Of a DNA stretch of 64,000 bases, positions 1-11,684 are shown piece by piece. A program made the position numbers and the translations under genes. The notes below the pieces were generated by a model, which saw only the letters and a list, made by a program, of their open reading frames with translations, was not told the DNA's origin and made no database searches. Position 1 is the stretch's first letter. Every line of letters starts with the position of its first letter. The DNA comes from Endocalyx cinctus (lineage: Eukaryota; Ascomycota; Sordariomycetes; Amphisphaeriales; Apiosporaceae). Location: NCBI GenBank assembly GCA_001600455.1, contig BCKC01000006.1, positions 806,001 to 870,000 of the forward strand, given 5' to 3'.

Positions 1-3000
1 ACATTGCCAAGATAAGGAGAACACGTAAGTGGGGATAAAAAAAATTAAAATACTCCTTTCGAGCATCGTTGCTACCCTTCGTAAAAAAAAACCATTTAAA
101 GTATCGGGGTTTGTGTCGCTCAATTACTAGATCGATATTTTTCCAGTCATAAAGGCTTAGCGTTTCATTCGCATTACACCTCCCGAGGTCCTTGCCAATG
201 TTTGAGCGACAGTGATCAACCTGGGTAGGCGGACCGACATAGGGAGAAAGAGTAGGAGGCAGAGGAGGGGGAGCGCGAGCGCGTGAGACGCTGCATCCTA
301 TAGCTCGTTATCGAAAATGGCGAGACGCTCATCCTCTTCTCGCAGGTGGTTATGTCGAAATATGTTTTGGTTGCCTTATTTGGGAAAAGGATCGTCAACG
401 TACAGGCCCATTACGGTCGGTGAAGACTCGGTAAAGCCTCGAAAGTCCATTTCGGGATTGGTAAGGGGAGTTGAGGGGAGTCCAGGGGAGTTCAGAGACA
501 TGGTCGCATTTTGGATAGATAGACAGGTGGACAGGTGGGAGGTCTGTTCTTGCAAGAAGGCCACGCATCGTGAAGGACTGTGCGGCTTACGAGAACCATT
601 ACACGATGTTATGATAACGAGGTGAATAGACATGGGCGGACACACAAATCTAATCCAGAGCTCTGAACGGGAACACAGCCCACCGACCGCCAAGGAATGC
701 CTGCTATATGGTGGGTGTATATTTTCGTCTTATCAAGCCGTATTCGACCGTGTTCGTTTTTTTTTATGTAGCCAATGAAATTTCGTCGTTTCGCATTTTT
801 TCCCCCTATCGGCATTCGTACCCCCTGGATGGGCCCAGCCCGCTTGCCAAGAATATTGTCCTGCAAGGGACGCACACACACTTACACATTGTCGTCCTCG
901 CGTGGCAAAGCGGCCACATATGTTCATTTCGGTACCAACCGAGACGTGATCAGTGGCGTCTCTAAGGGTTTAAAATAAGATTGTTTTACCAACGATAAGT
1001 GTCGTGAACTCTTTTTTTTTTTGTTCTGCTCTTCTTTGTCTGATCTATTGTAGCCAAGACTTTAGAAGCTTTCGTGGCCCGCTTCACTGACAGTGTATTC
1101 GTCAACTATTATTCCCACCTGTCCGTGAGGTCACATCGTGCATGTCCAGGTAACTACCGAGTCTGCGAGTACTGTGTATTCTGCGCTGAGCAGCATATTT
1201 TCATCCATCTGGCGAGACTGATTACTGAGAAAAAAAGGCTGGATTTTAATTGCAATAATTACATGTGATAACGCTTTAAACGCACATTACATTTTCACGA
1301 ACCCGCATTTTTTTCCTACCGTATGCACTTGGTTTTCTTTTCTTTCTTTTAGTAAATTACTTATGCGGTATATGATCCGTAATGTTGACATCTCGGTGAC
1401 GAATACCATGACTATATCTGCATCTCTTGGCCCCCCACCGTCCCCCCACCAACTTTGCACGTACACTGCCTGTCCGTCCTTGGACGAAGAGCTTATATGA
1501 AGATCTAGTTATATGCCGACATGTAATATATTTACAGTAAGGGACAATTTAAACTACCGCGTTCAATCGGCGCTGATTACCCAACGCGTGAAGTGAAAAA
1601 CCAAGAGAACAAAAGAGTAAGAGATAAAGAAGGAAAAAGCTTGGGAAATATCCACCGGACATTTTTGCTTACATTGAAATTTGATGAATTGAACGGTATA
1701 ATGCAACAAGTATTTCTAAGCATAGCAGTAACATTCCACGATTTTCTCCTCAGTATCCAATGAGATTCAATATGCAGCGTAGGTTATAGGTAATTATCTC
1801 ACATATACACAGTATCTCCGGAGTCACGATAAGAGCTCCGTAGTGCCATGCCGGGTTATAATCTCGATATAAAGAGGATCGGCGGAATATGGATATCCTT
1901 TATGTGACTACTTCCTATCCAGGTTAAAAACGCTAAATTTAACTGGTGAGAGATTTCGATAAGGAGGCTCAAGAAATTGACTTCCCGATTTGGAAATATA
2001 TACATAGTCTTATATGTCGTAACAGGACTATATTATATCTAGTTACACATGATATCCATTGAAAAGACATGCTCTGGTTTTCCAAATCTGAATTACTGTG
2101 ACCCAGAGAATTTATTTGGTTCTCTAGAATATGACTAAAGATCGAATCCACTTATAGGTCATTGAACGTATGACTGCAGCACATATCTGAGGATCACAAC
2201 AGCATTTACTAAACTATTGTGGCAGTGTCTATGTTTTTTTTTTTTTTTTTTTTCCTTTCTTTTTGATATTGATTGTGTGTCATAAAGTCATAAAGCATGC
2301 GTTATGATTGACAGAGTCGTATCGTACCAACGGTAAATTAATAAGGGCTCGCTTACTCCGAATAACGCGATGAATAAATACCATTATAGGTTTAGTTACA
2401 AGCAACAAAACCCATATTATACAATATTATTTACAAGTACAACTATATGCTATAACAATATATGCTGATAATTCGCAATAATATCAAGATATGTTGTCAG
2501 AATTAACATGCTCTTGTTTCATGGGGGAAATATTGAGGGTTGACGGCTATTAATGCCTGAAGCTAATTAACGAAGACCCCTTAATGTGTGTACCTAGGTA
2601 AGCAGGTAGTATCTAGTAACGGCACTCAAACAGTTAACCGAAATACTTGCAGGAAGATCTCAGCAGGGTCGTCCTGGTATTACCATTAAATCATCGTCGA
2701 TCTATCCGAGAAATAGTTTGCGACATGAAACTGGGCAAGACTTTGGTCGGCGAGTTTATTTCTCAACTGTTTTTTATTCTTTGGTAGGTGTGATAATTAA
2801 TATACAAGGGGAAATTCCGAGAAAGAGAAATATAAAATTCCATCACTCCGATTGACCATCGTAAGCGATTTCGGTTATGTACGTCGGCGTGATGAATACC
2901 GGGTGCCGAAATCCCGAACTTTTTGGATCTACCTCATCATGCATAATAAATAGCCTTATATACCCTTGTAACCTCAAGTTAATAACGAGATATTATTCCA

Positions 3001-3883
3001 AAAGATAGGGCAAATTATCCCACGATACACTGGATTTTGCTAATTTATTATGAGGCTCCCGAGCACGTGTTTCTGTACAAGATCTACTAACTACACCATA
3101 TCCACTCCAAATATCCAGTCAGTTGATACCGGGAAAAGGTGTTTCCCCTTATCTCCAAGAAAAACAAAATAACAATTATAAGGTGATTGAGATAGATTGC
3201 GAAGACTAATTCCTGGGTTTAATCAAAGGATCTTCCCTAGGTTTTCTGCCGACTTCTTATGCATCGTATTTATGATGAATTATCCATTGATACTCTCTGC
3301 AACGTTGAATACTGTATAATCTGCATCAGTTGTCGCCATTCCGCTCAAGTCACAAACAAGCGCTCAAATTCATTCATTTTCTTGTTTTGCGCCTCCATTG
3401 AAAATTGGTTCGGCGGTTAATACAAGGGGAGAAGAAGAAAGCGGAACGTCTAACCTCGACCGCTGGAGATGGTTCGGACAGCGCAAGCGGTCACAGAGGA
3501 AGAAGAAAAGAGTATTCAACCGGTACCAGATTTAATGGCTCGTTGGCAACTTTCATGTATCCAAAAGAAAAGGGAAATGTGAGAGAGACAGAGAGAGGGA
3601 GAAAAAAAAAAAAAAGCCTTTGGCCAACAGCTACCTAAGGGGATAATTAGAGAAAGTCGCCCAGCCCATATAAACTTGATTTATTCAGCCCTTGAATACA
3701 ATAATTCGCTAATATTTCCTCTAGTATTAACCCGACCTGTTAAATCCTATTTTTTGTCAACCTTTTTACGTAACCCCATCAAAGTTTTCTTGATTCAGTA
3801 TCCTCTTTCCACTATACACTGGTCCATGGCTGTCAAGCGATAATACTATACTATAATTACAGGAACTCTATCCACGTGGGACT
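1..3883. other. AT-rich intergenic region without a recognisable gene
   Basis: Only short open frames with no family resemblance occur here, often overlapping on both strands. Low-complexity tracts include a T-run near 2234-2253 and an A-run near 3602-3615. The pyrimidine/purine-rich first kilobase could belong to the 5' flank of a gene outside the window. I see no transposon termini or coding relics in it. Confidence 0.6.
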
Positions 3884-5240
3884 TCAATTCAGAGATCCCC
3901 TTTCGTTACCACCTTCGGAGATAGGAAAAATAGTGGAGTGGATCTCTGTAGTGGTCGGAGTTGTCAAATATGCAGAGTGTCTCGAGCTCACTGGTGGTTC
4001 CACCTGCTTGTTCTGTCTTGGCGCTGTCACTTCCAACTTTTGAATAGGCTCATTTGCATCCAGCGGTGGTTCCACCTGTACAATCCCTTCATGTAGTTCT
4101 TCGATAACTTCTATATCAGCGATTGAGCTTTGATTTGAGATTACAGAATTATTTCCCGTGTCCTCTGATTCGTCCTAAACAACTGTCTCAGGGTACTCAG
4201 CGGAGTCGTGGGGGGCTACCATGGGTCGGCAAAGCACTGGATGACTTAAGTCAGTGATATCTAGAGATCCAATTATCACGTTCCGTTTAGTAACTGGGAC
4301 AGATTTAGTAGCCTTGGACCAGGTGCCAAACCCCATCTCTTCATGTGCTCGGCGCTGTCACGTAGCGGTTGTGGTCCACTCTAAATGTGTATATTGATTA
4401 TACCGTCTTTTCTTGTGAAGAAACTCCGATACCGGTTCTAGTATGCACGAAATCAAGATAACAAGAAGACAAGCAGTTAATGTGGAACACAAGCCGAAGA
4501 GGCTGAAAGATCCGTATGCTGTACTGCGTATTTCCTACTCAGCAGTTAATTGATTGCCAAAATAGACAATAGAAGGAACTTAAAATTGATGAGAGTTACA
4601 TTCCTTCTGTGCAATATAGTATACTTACTTGATTTGAACATGAATTCTTGAATTGGGGAGTTGTGAAGTTATAACGCAACGCCAGAATTTCGGAATCATC
4701 GGGAGGGAGTATATGCGACCTCAATAAAGCTCAACTGCCGGGAAGCCATCAATATATTTCACCAGTTGGCAACGTCTAGTTGCCATTGGTTCGATGGTAG
4801 AGGCCCTTGAAACCCCCCAGACAGAGTCTTCTGGGACGCCAGAGCTGTCGGTCCCGTATGTGTCAATACATCGTACACTACGAGTGTTACAAAAAGCACC
4901 TGAGTGAGATATATGAATCGAGCTGATTTATCATTGGAAGTGGCATTGTTAGAAGCCAAATCGATGTATTTCATGTTGAACATGGGGGCAGCTCCTGCTA
5001 TCGCATTCCTGAAGCTGGCTTACGGACCACATCGTTGCGAGCCTAAAGCTGTGTCGCAAAATAGGTACTGGTCGGAGCATTCAAGCAGCGGAGCAGGATC
5101 TTTAGCAATGGAAAATGGGTCTTCACGCGGCCCGTCAGCCCCGGAAAGGGGAAATGAAGAGCTGTTCGATCTCACTCGATACTATGCATCCTTTGAGGGC
5201 CGAGATAATACTACTCCATTTCCTGATTTTCTTATCAGGT
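3884..5240 (-). pseudogene. decayed fungal multi-pass membrane protein gene
   Basis: Reading the minus strand from about 5240 down to 3884 gives a coherent protein broken by in-frame stops at 5022-5020 (TAA), 4761-4759 (TGA directly after a Trp codon), 4698-4696 (TGA), 4360-4358 (TGA) and 4177-4175 (TAG). Segments in order: a Cys-rich ectodomain piece with ECSDQYLFCDT, a membrane-proximal stretch with LPSNQWQLDVANW, a probable intron starting near a GTAAGT after 4640, a transmembrane segment containing TACLLVILISC, then THLEWTT and RRAHEEMGFGTWSKAT and an acidic C-terminus. From memory this order matches a large fungal family of uncharacterised membrane proteins; I know no function for it. 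A coding-looking segment at 5580-5360 may be its N-terminus. Several stops fit CAG/CGA-to-TAG/TGA or TGG-to-TGA change. Confidence 0.75.
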
Positions 5241-5599
5241 AAGTGTCTGTGTCTTTTCTGGCAAAATCATCTATCGGAAAAAAACGAGGAAGAAACATTT
5301 ACGGCGAGGCCGTTCATAACGCTCGCTAAAAGAGGGCGTTTATACAGTATTACTAATTAGCTGGATATATTTTATTAAGCGTTGTTCGTGAGCTACCCCT
5401 ATCTTGGCTTGGGATCAAAAATATGATAGTGCTTACTCTAATTAAACTATAGTTCATATACCCCGATACAAAATCAGTTGACCTCATAGTGGCGTATTGG
5501 CTCTCAACAGACTCGGAGGCGTACACGTAGTCCTTAACCGTGCCACTAAATGTGACGCTGCCGTAATGATATAGAGTCAATGTTCCAAGTGACGTGTTT

Positions 5600-8460
5600 T
5601 ATCGCTTGTAAATCCAGCAGTAGTAATTGAAGCACAACGAAGCACGTTTCGGAACATGAATCCTTCATTACCGACGGCGGTTGAAATATGAGACGAAAAT
5701 ACACCTGCGATAGTAAATGATGCCATACATAAGTTGCCGGAAGTAGCCACCGGCAGTGGCAGAAACTAACTTTTGGTGTGAAGGTTTTCCCAGAAGACCC
5801 TTAGGAGCACCTTCTTGCCGCTCTCTGGAGACTATGAGTTGCGTAAGATGGCCTGACGTTGATGGTGGAGAGTATCCTCCGGTTCAGAAGTTGAGTAGAC
5901 CCCATAACCTGAACTCGAGACCCGGGTATTGGACACCCTGATCGATTGATGATGTGCTCATGATATTTTCTTTACGGGTTGGAAAACAGGTGATAAGTTT
6001 TTTCTTTTATTAGAGTTCTGGGCAAGTACCCCTGGAATGAAAACGATTCAATATTCAATTTTAAAGTAAGGTTAAAGGCATGTAGGCTAATAATGAAGCA
6101 AAAAGTGATATGACCTCGAATAGTTACTAAATTGATCCTTAAACTCTAAAGTCTCTTATGTCGTAGAAATACAAGTATCTATCTTATATACACGACGATT
6201 ATTCTAGAGTAATTCCCCCAGCGGTAGTTGGGACAGAGCCCGTAACGCCGTTCTCCTCTCACTCCTATTAACCAATGCCCCTAAAGATTTCCGTTAATAA
6301 CAATACAGTAGTTTGATTCTGTTAACATGAACTTATAAGTATAGTATGGAGGACCGTGAAAGATAGCTAAGGATTATTGCATATCGCCACTGTCCCTAAA
6401 CCTTGGTTGCGTTCCGGTGATTATTGGACAGCCAAGTAAAAATATTATAAAACCTTGGTATTCATTGAGATCAACACATCAACATCGTGTAAAATCTGAG
6501 GGCTGATACAATATTGACAACAATATGCTGATACTACTGCTGTAACGTCGAGGATTCTGTATTGAATCAAAATAGTCAATAAGGGGTAATCAAGCAAACC
6601 CGAAAGTTTCTTGGTGTAGAATACCGTTCAAATAAAAATGGGTGTAAGTCCCAAGAAGTCTAAGCCATAATGGTATACTGTATGACTTTCTGGTGGTTTC
6701 ATTGCATATGTAGGTTTGGGGTCAATATTTTTTAATTTGGGGAGGATGGATGGAACCCCCGCGGATGGCGACTATAGGCTTCGGCCGCCTACGAGCCAAT
6801 AGAAGCAGTTGATGTTACCCATTCATACCTCGAAGTAGGACATACCAAGCGGGATATCTACCAGTTACGTTTTAAGTCAAGTGGCTAGTAATTAATTAGG
6901 GCGGTGGCGACGGGAAGGCCATTAATAGAAAGTACCTCACCTAGACGTCTAGTATATTGTGCAACCCTCCTCGGCTAAGAATTCAAGGAAGCAAACCCCC
7001 ACCTAGATTCTTCTAGGGGCATGCCATCCAACTGTACAACACTGGAAGATGGCGGAGGAAAGTAAATGATATCGCATGCAGTGACACTTTCTCAAGGTGA
7101 CCGAGGGGGTAGTCAACTATCTTCTTGTTGCATACTCTGTAATTTTATACTAGATAAGCCTTGATGTTCACTATACTGTACTAGAAAAAAGTTGAAAGAT
7201 CAAGTTAAGCGCTTGAAAACGATACTATTGTTGAATCGTATTCTTTTTTTTACTTTGCAGCCCGTATTATCGTCATCACCGGTATCTGTAGCTGAGAGAC
7301 ATTAGGCAAGTAAGTAGGTACCTGTGGGCATGACGACACTAGTGCTATGTATGAAAAATTCCTAATTTAGTCGTAACTAGGCCCTTAAAATTAGGCGTTC
7401 GATAGGACATATCGGAGTGCTCCAATACCTTTTGCGGCTTTTACGGTAAACAAGAACTCTTACAGTTAGTACGGAACGACACAGGCTTGGGGGGGGGGGG
7501 GGGGAAATAATTAGAAGGGAGAATATATCAAATGAAAACTACCGAAGTATAAGGTGAATTCTACGTTGTATCGTGTTTAGATAATTGCTTGGTCATCGCG
7601 AGGACATAGCCACGTCTAGACTTATTGCCTTCCGTATAACCGACAGAACTTGTTTCACAGCAGGAGCCTCATTATCTCCCACCTAAAGCCGTCGGAGTTA
7701 TTGCCAAAATAGTATCATGAAAATTGAAATCTAGTATTGTAAATAGTAATTTCTAATTCAGTAGGCTGTCGTATCCAAAATCTGCAAGTCATTAGAGATG
7801 CTGGCTTATAAACTATCAGGACAGCTAGCCGTCGAAGAGATAATGATGTATTTCTTGTGATTTAAGAGTGGGAAAGGATGCAATCGGGTTCGCTGCCTCA
7901 GGACCCTATGAGTGGTAATCTTTAGTAATATTCCATTTCAGTTTTATTCCCATGCCGAAGCTGTGTTATTCTTGAAGGTAACCGGGTGCATTACTTCTCA
8001 GCCCCTATTTAGAGAATCAAGCAATAACTAATATATTCCCACATAAATAGACCTTTTTTTTTTCTCATCGTAAAGGCATGTGGTAACTCGCTTCCATTGA
8101 TGAAAGCTGCTCAACCTACGAGGGCTCGCAATTCTTCATAGACAGGGATATGCAATCCTGATAGGAAATTGATCAATGATCAGACTGCCGACGACGACTA
8201 GATGGGGCTCTAAGTAGAGAGTTCGCTCGTATTGATTTACCAAGCTTTTAGATGGATATATGTAGTAGTAACAGTGCTACATGCGCTTTTAAAGGTCCTG
8301 CCTACGCTCATGCCGTTTGCCAGAAGAATCCCGAGAGCACTTACCTAATTTGATATTGAAATTCAACTTGGGATGAAAGTGCAGGTTACGGCCGGAAGAT
8401 CTCTGGAAGGTGATACTGACCAAACTATATATACCCAATTAGTCGTAATATCACTCAACA
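5600..8460. other. AT-rich intergenic region
   Basis: No supported gene. A short GC-rich islet (about 6745-6815) lies in AT-rich sequence and could be a repeat relic, but I cannot assign it. The region contains a G16 run at 7489-7504. Confidence 0.5.
7489..7504 (+). repeat. G16 homopolymer
   Basis: Sixteen consecutive G residues in an AT-rich spacer. No gene is nearby. Long G runs are prone to sequencing-length error and can form quadruplex structures. Confidence 0.95.
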
Positions 8461-8476
8461 AACAAATACAGTGCGT

Positions 8477-8561
8477 GGTATAATGGTCTAGTTATGGTGC
8501 GTACTTGGTCCAAGACATAGTCTGTAAGCGGCCAATGCAGGTTCGATTCCTGCTTAGACCC
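8477..8561 (+). tRNA. tRNA-Pro(TGG)-like gene with a 14-nt intron, possibly decayed
   Basis: A perfect B-box/T-arm is present: stem GCAGG (8537-8541), loop TTCGATT, stem CCTGC (8549-8553). The A-box-like TGGTCTAGTTATGG resembles Pro/Val tRNAs. The acceptor stem 8477-8483 pairs with 8554-8560 at 6 of 7 positions. The anticodon loop reads CTTGGT with TGG at 8506-8508. The proposed intron 8510-8523 begins CAAG, so with the adjoining C it can pair with CTTGG as in many pre-tRNAs. Oddities are one mismatch each in the acceptor and anticodon stems, a D loop lacking the usual GG, and a 7-nt variable region. An alternative 5' acceptor at 8485-8491 pairs better but leaves no D arm. It may be a pseudo-tRNA. 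Confidence 0.5.
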
Positions 8562-8564
8562 AAA

Positions 8565-8593
8565 TTTTTATTTTTTATTTTTTATTTTTTTTT
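8565..8593 (+). terminator. T-rich Pol III terminator
   Basis: Several T5-T9 runs separated by single A residues start four bases after the tRNA-like gene. This is the expected RNA polymerase III stop signal and supports past or present transcription. Confidence 0.6.
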
Positions 8594-9164
8594 ATGCTGG
8601 TTTTTTAGAATCTCAGATTATATATTGAAGATGAGGAATGAAAATATCAAAATAAATATTAGTAGCTCGTATTCCACAACTTGAAATTATCTATGCTAGT
8701 TAGATCATTGTAAATATAATCTCAAAATAATACAGGAACGATCTCCGAAGGAATTCTAGACCTCATAGGGATTCACCTCTATATTTAAGCTTCGAAAACA
8801 GCAGCAGCCCGGGAAACCACCCCCTCGAATCTTTCTTATCAATCCCTTTCCTTAACAGTCTGTATTCCTGATCTGGAGAAATCGTGGCTTTCTAAGGATC
8901 ATCCTTTCCGACGTAGTTTACTCACGATAAAATAATGTTATTTTAATATTTGTTTGCCTCAATACCCTGGATTTATCTAAGCGAGTTCAGAATAAACCAT
9001 CCACTTGAAATGTAAATTTACATATGCATGCATGGATACAGTTTCTAGAAATTAACGAATGACATCTATCCAATAAGTACTACCAAATTCCCGGAACCCC
9101 TTCATGATATCCCTTTGGATCCTAAGTAGTTATAAAACTCATATATAAGACGGTTTTGTTAAGT
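8594..9164. other. intergenic, nothing recognised
   Basis: AT-rich spacer between the tRNA-like gene and the 3' end of the minus-strand nuclease gene. No open frame or repeat of note. Confidence 0.6.
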
Positions 9165-10165
9165 TTAAGCATGATCAATGATCTCGACAATTGTGTCCTC
9201 CCTCACATCCAAGTTCGCCATCATGTATTCATAATCCTCGTCTTCTTCGTCCTCATCATCGTATATCCCTCTCATTTTATAAGGATTTCCAAACTGGGCC
9301 TGCTCGTCCCACAGTGTTGCGTTGCGCGGCAAGACGACAAAAGCCCGCTGTCCAATCCGAGCGCCACCTGGGATATCCAACTCCAGACCCGAGCTTGTAC
9401 GGTATACAGCCGCAGTAGTAGTCCTCTTACTCAGCTCATTGTATGTCTCCGCCGTTCTCTTCCTCTTCTCTTCTGCATCTGGATCGCCATCCGATCCATC
9501 TTCCGCCGTATCTCCAGCATCGGCGGTGCCGCCAGGTCCAACGACCTCGTTACTATCACTCGCACATTTCTGGTCGCAGTACTTTATGCCGTTGATGTTA
9601 GAAAATGTAACCGTGTACTCGCACCTGCCACCGTTGTCGCCCTGGCAGTAGCTGCTCTTATAGAAGGCGCTGATGATTCCGCCTTGCTTACGGTTCTGAG
9701 CCGCCTGCACGCAGCGGTTGAGGCGCTGGGAGGAACCGGCGACGGGTACCGATGACGCAAATGGATACTCGTCGCATTGGTAACCAGGAGCGTAACCTTT
9801 CTTCACTGAGCAGCGGTTACCGCCTGACGCGATACACCCAGCAGCCTTACGACGGTTGCGCTTTGTGGTCGAGTCGGGCTTATCATATTTCAGCTTTTGA
9901 CCAATCTTTCCGCAGTAAGCCCCTACGATGATGAAAGTCAGTTCGTGGATTCACGGAAATAATACGAGTGAGGTAAAAGGGGGAGGGAGAGAAAGGCATT
10001 AGTACCGTAGCACATGTTGGTGCATATCTCGTTCAACCCCTCATCACACTTGAAGACCAAAAGGGAGGAATCCTGACGAGCTTCGAGACTAGTATCAGAG
10101 ACGTTGAGGGCAGATGAAGCAGCAGCAATGCCGAAGAGAGTAACAAGCAGTCTAAGGTGTTTCAT
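9165..10165 (-). CDS. secreted NucA/NucB-type deoxyribonuclease
   Basis: Model: complement(join(9165..9922,10006..10165)), 305 aa. The 83-bp intron has GTACTA at the donor and TAG at the acceptor, and the frame joins cleanly as CYG-AYCG. The N-terminus is a signal peptide (hydrophobic LLVTLFGIAAASSA, residues about 5-19). The core GYQCDEYPFASS, followed by a Cys-containing NRCVQAAQNRKQGG segment and a late DQKC, matches the DNA/RNA non-specific NucA/NucB fold (PF14040) known from Bacillus sporulation nucleases and many secreted fungal proteins. The invariant D-E-Y-P block probably holds the catalytic acid. Many Cys residues suggest disulfides, and a basic KRNRRK stretch precedes the core. The C-terminus is strongly acidic with DDEDEEDEDYEY. 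Inferred role: an extracellular nuclease for nutrient scavenging or interaction with hosts or competitors. Confidence 0.82.
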
Positions 10166-11684
10166 GATGATAGATGGTCCCCGAAGCTAGCGAATTACGA
10201 ATGATGGGACTATGTGCTTGTTAGATAAAGCTATTTGACCATGTTGAGCGCAACCGTCGACGGCACGTCTTTATATATCTATCTCTATCATCATCGAGAT
10301 CTCACTCTAACCAAAGTCTCCATACTAGAAGTCATGCAATATCCACTACGTTCTTTACCTCTGCAACACCATTCATCGCGCAGTATCTCATCCTTCACTT
10401 GATGGTACCTAGAATAGGGGCTATCACATTATGACAGGTTGCTATATTACGATATCTTAGGTGAGGAGGACAGCCCGGTCGATCACTGCCGCTCCGGAGA
10501 TGAATGTGAGATTTTAGGCGGACTGATGTGAAGATTTGATAAGTCTGACACAGCCGTTCTATCACGGCGGTGTTTATTTCCAGTCTCAAGGCCAATGTCC
10601 CAGTCATGACCAAAATTTCATGCGAGAAGATAACCAGAAGGACTACGGCGCGAAACAATAATATGATCTTAGACAAATTGGGGCTGGTATGCTGCTCGAA
10701 TAGCTTTTATAGCAAGCTTGCCATGAAAATTTACTGGGCCTAGATTGAATATTCGAGGTGGGACTAGCCATCCACAGAAGTTACGGATATTCGATAGAGG
10801 CCGTGGTAGGTTTTTCTCCTCATTATGAATCGGCATTTACTTGTAGCATATCTGGCAAATGGGGAGATAAAACGATCTAGAGTGCCATAAAAGATCATTT
10901 GTGGCCGTTGTGTTATTAGAAGCGTAAAACTGCGAGATGGCGTGTTACCTATTCTGTTAATGTTATTAATACCAGTGAGATTATTAGCGTCCATCTGTAG
11001 AATATCAACTAGTAATGATCGTCGAGTATTTGCACTAAACAGAGCTGAAAACGTCGATACGTTCATCACTAGGCCGTAAGATCTTGCGAACAAAATCCTT
11101 ATTGAAAAATAAAAGAAGTAAAAGAGGTAGTAAACAGCGATCCTAAGTCAGATAAACCTTGCTATACATATCACGTAACTAAGGGGGAAAAAAAAAGGAA
11201 ATAATTTTTTTTCCCTGTCAGTAGCTACGTTTTCAGAGTTTGACCAGATATTAGATAATATTGCAGACCTAATATGTGACAGGATTAACAGCTCATGGAT
11301 TGACTCACTGTTGACTGACGTTTCAAAGGTAAAGTAGAGTCAGAGCACGTACAAATAAATACCACATGGAAAGGGATATCTTAGGTAATTGTGGTTTGCT
11401 TATGTGTAGATGAGTACCTATTCAGGCATCTAAGTCGTCACTTTTGCTTTTTCAACGTCACTAAGATAATACTACTTCTATAAGAACATAAATTTGGAAT
11501 ATATCTCTACTTTACGCGAATCCCTTCGTACGTCTTTTTAAATTATGAAATCTATGAAACCTATGCTATCTAAAATCTATCATTTTATGCATTAATAAGA
11601 AAACTTGGTGTTAAACAAAGCTTAGCCCGAAGTTCAAGCACTCAATCGAATTCCTCAATTGATTGATTGCATATTGAAAAAGTC
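10166..11684. other. intergenic region
   Basis: Spacer between the divergent nuclease (-) and acidic-repeat (+) genes, so it should hold both promoters. Open frames at 10395-10676 and 10764-11093 (minus) have no coding character that I can support. Confidence 0.55.

Noticed and set aside
9156..9755. 199-codon plus-strand frame opposite the nuclease
   Set aside because: Hydrophobic sequence arises from the complement of acidic codons in the nuclease; no independent evidence.
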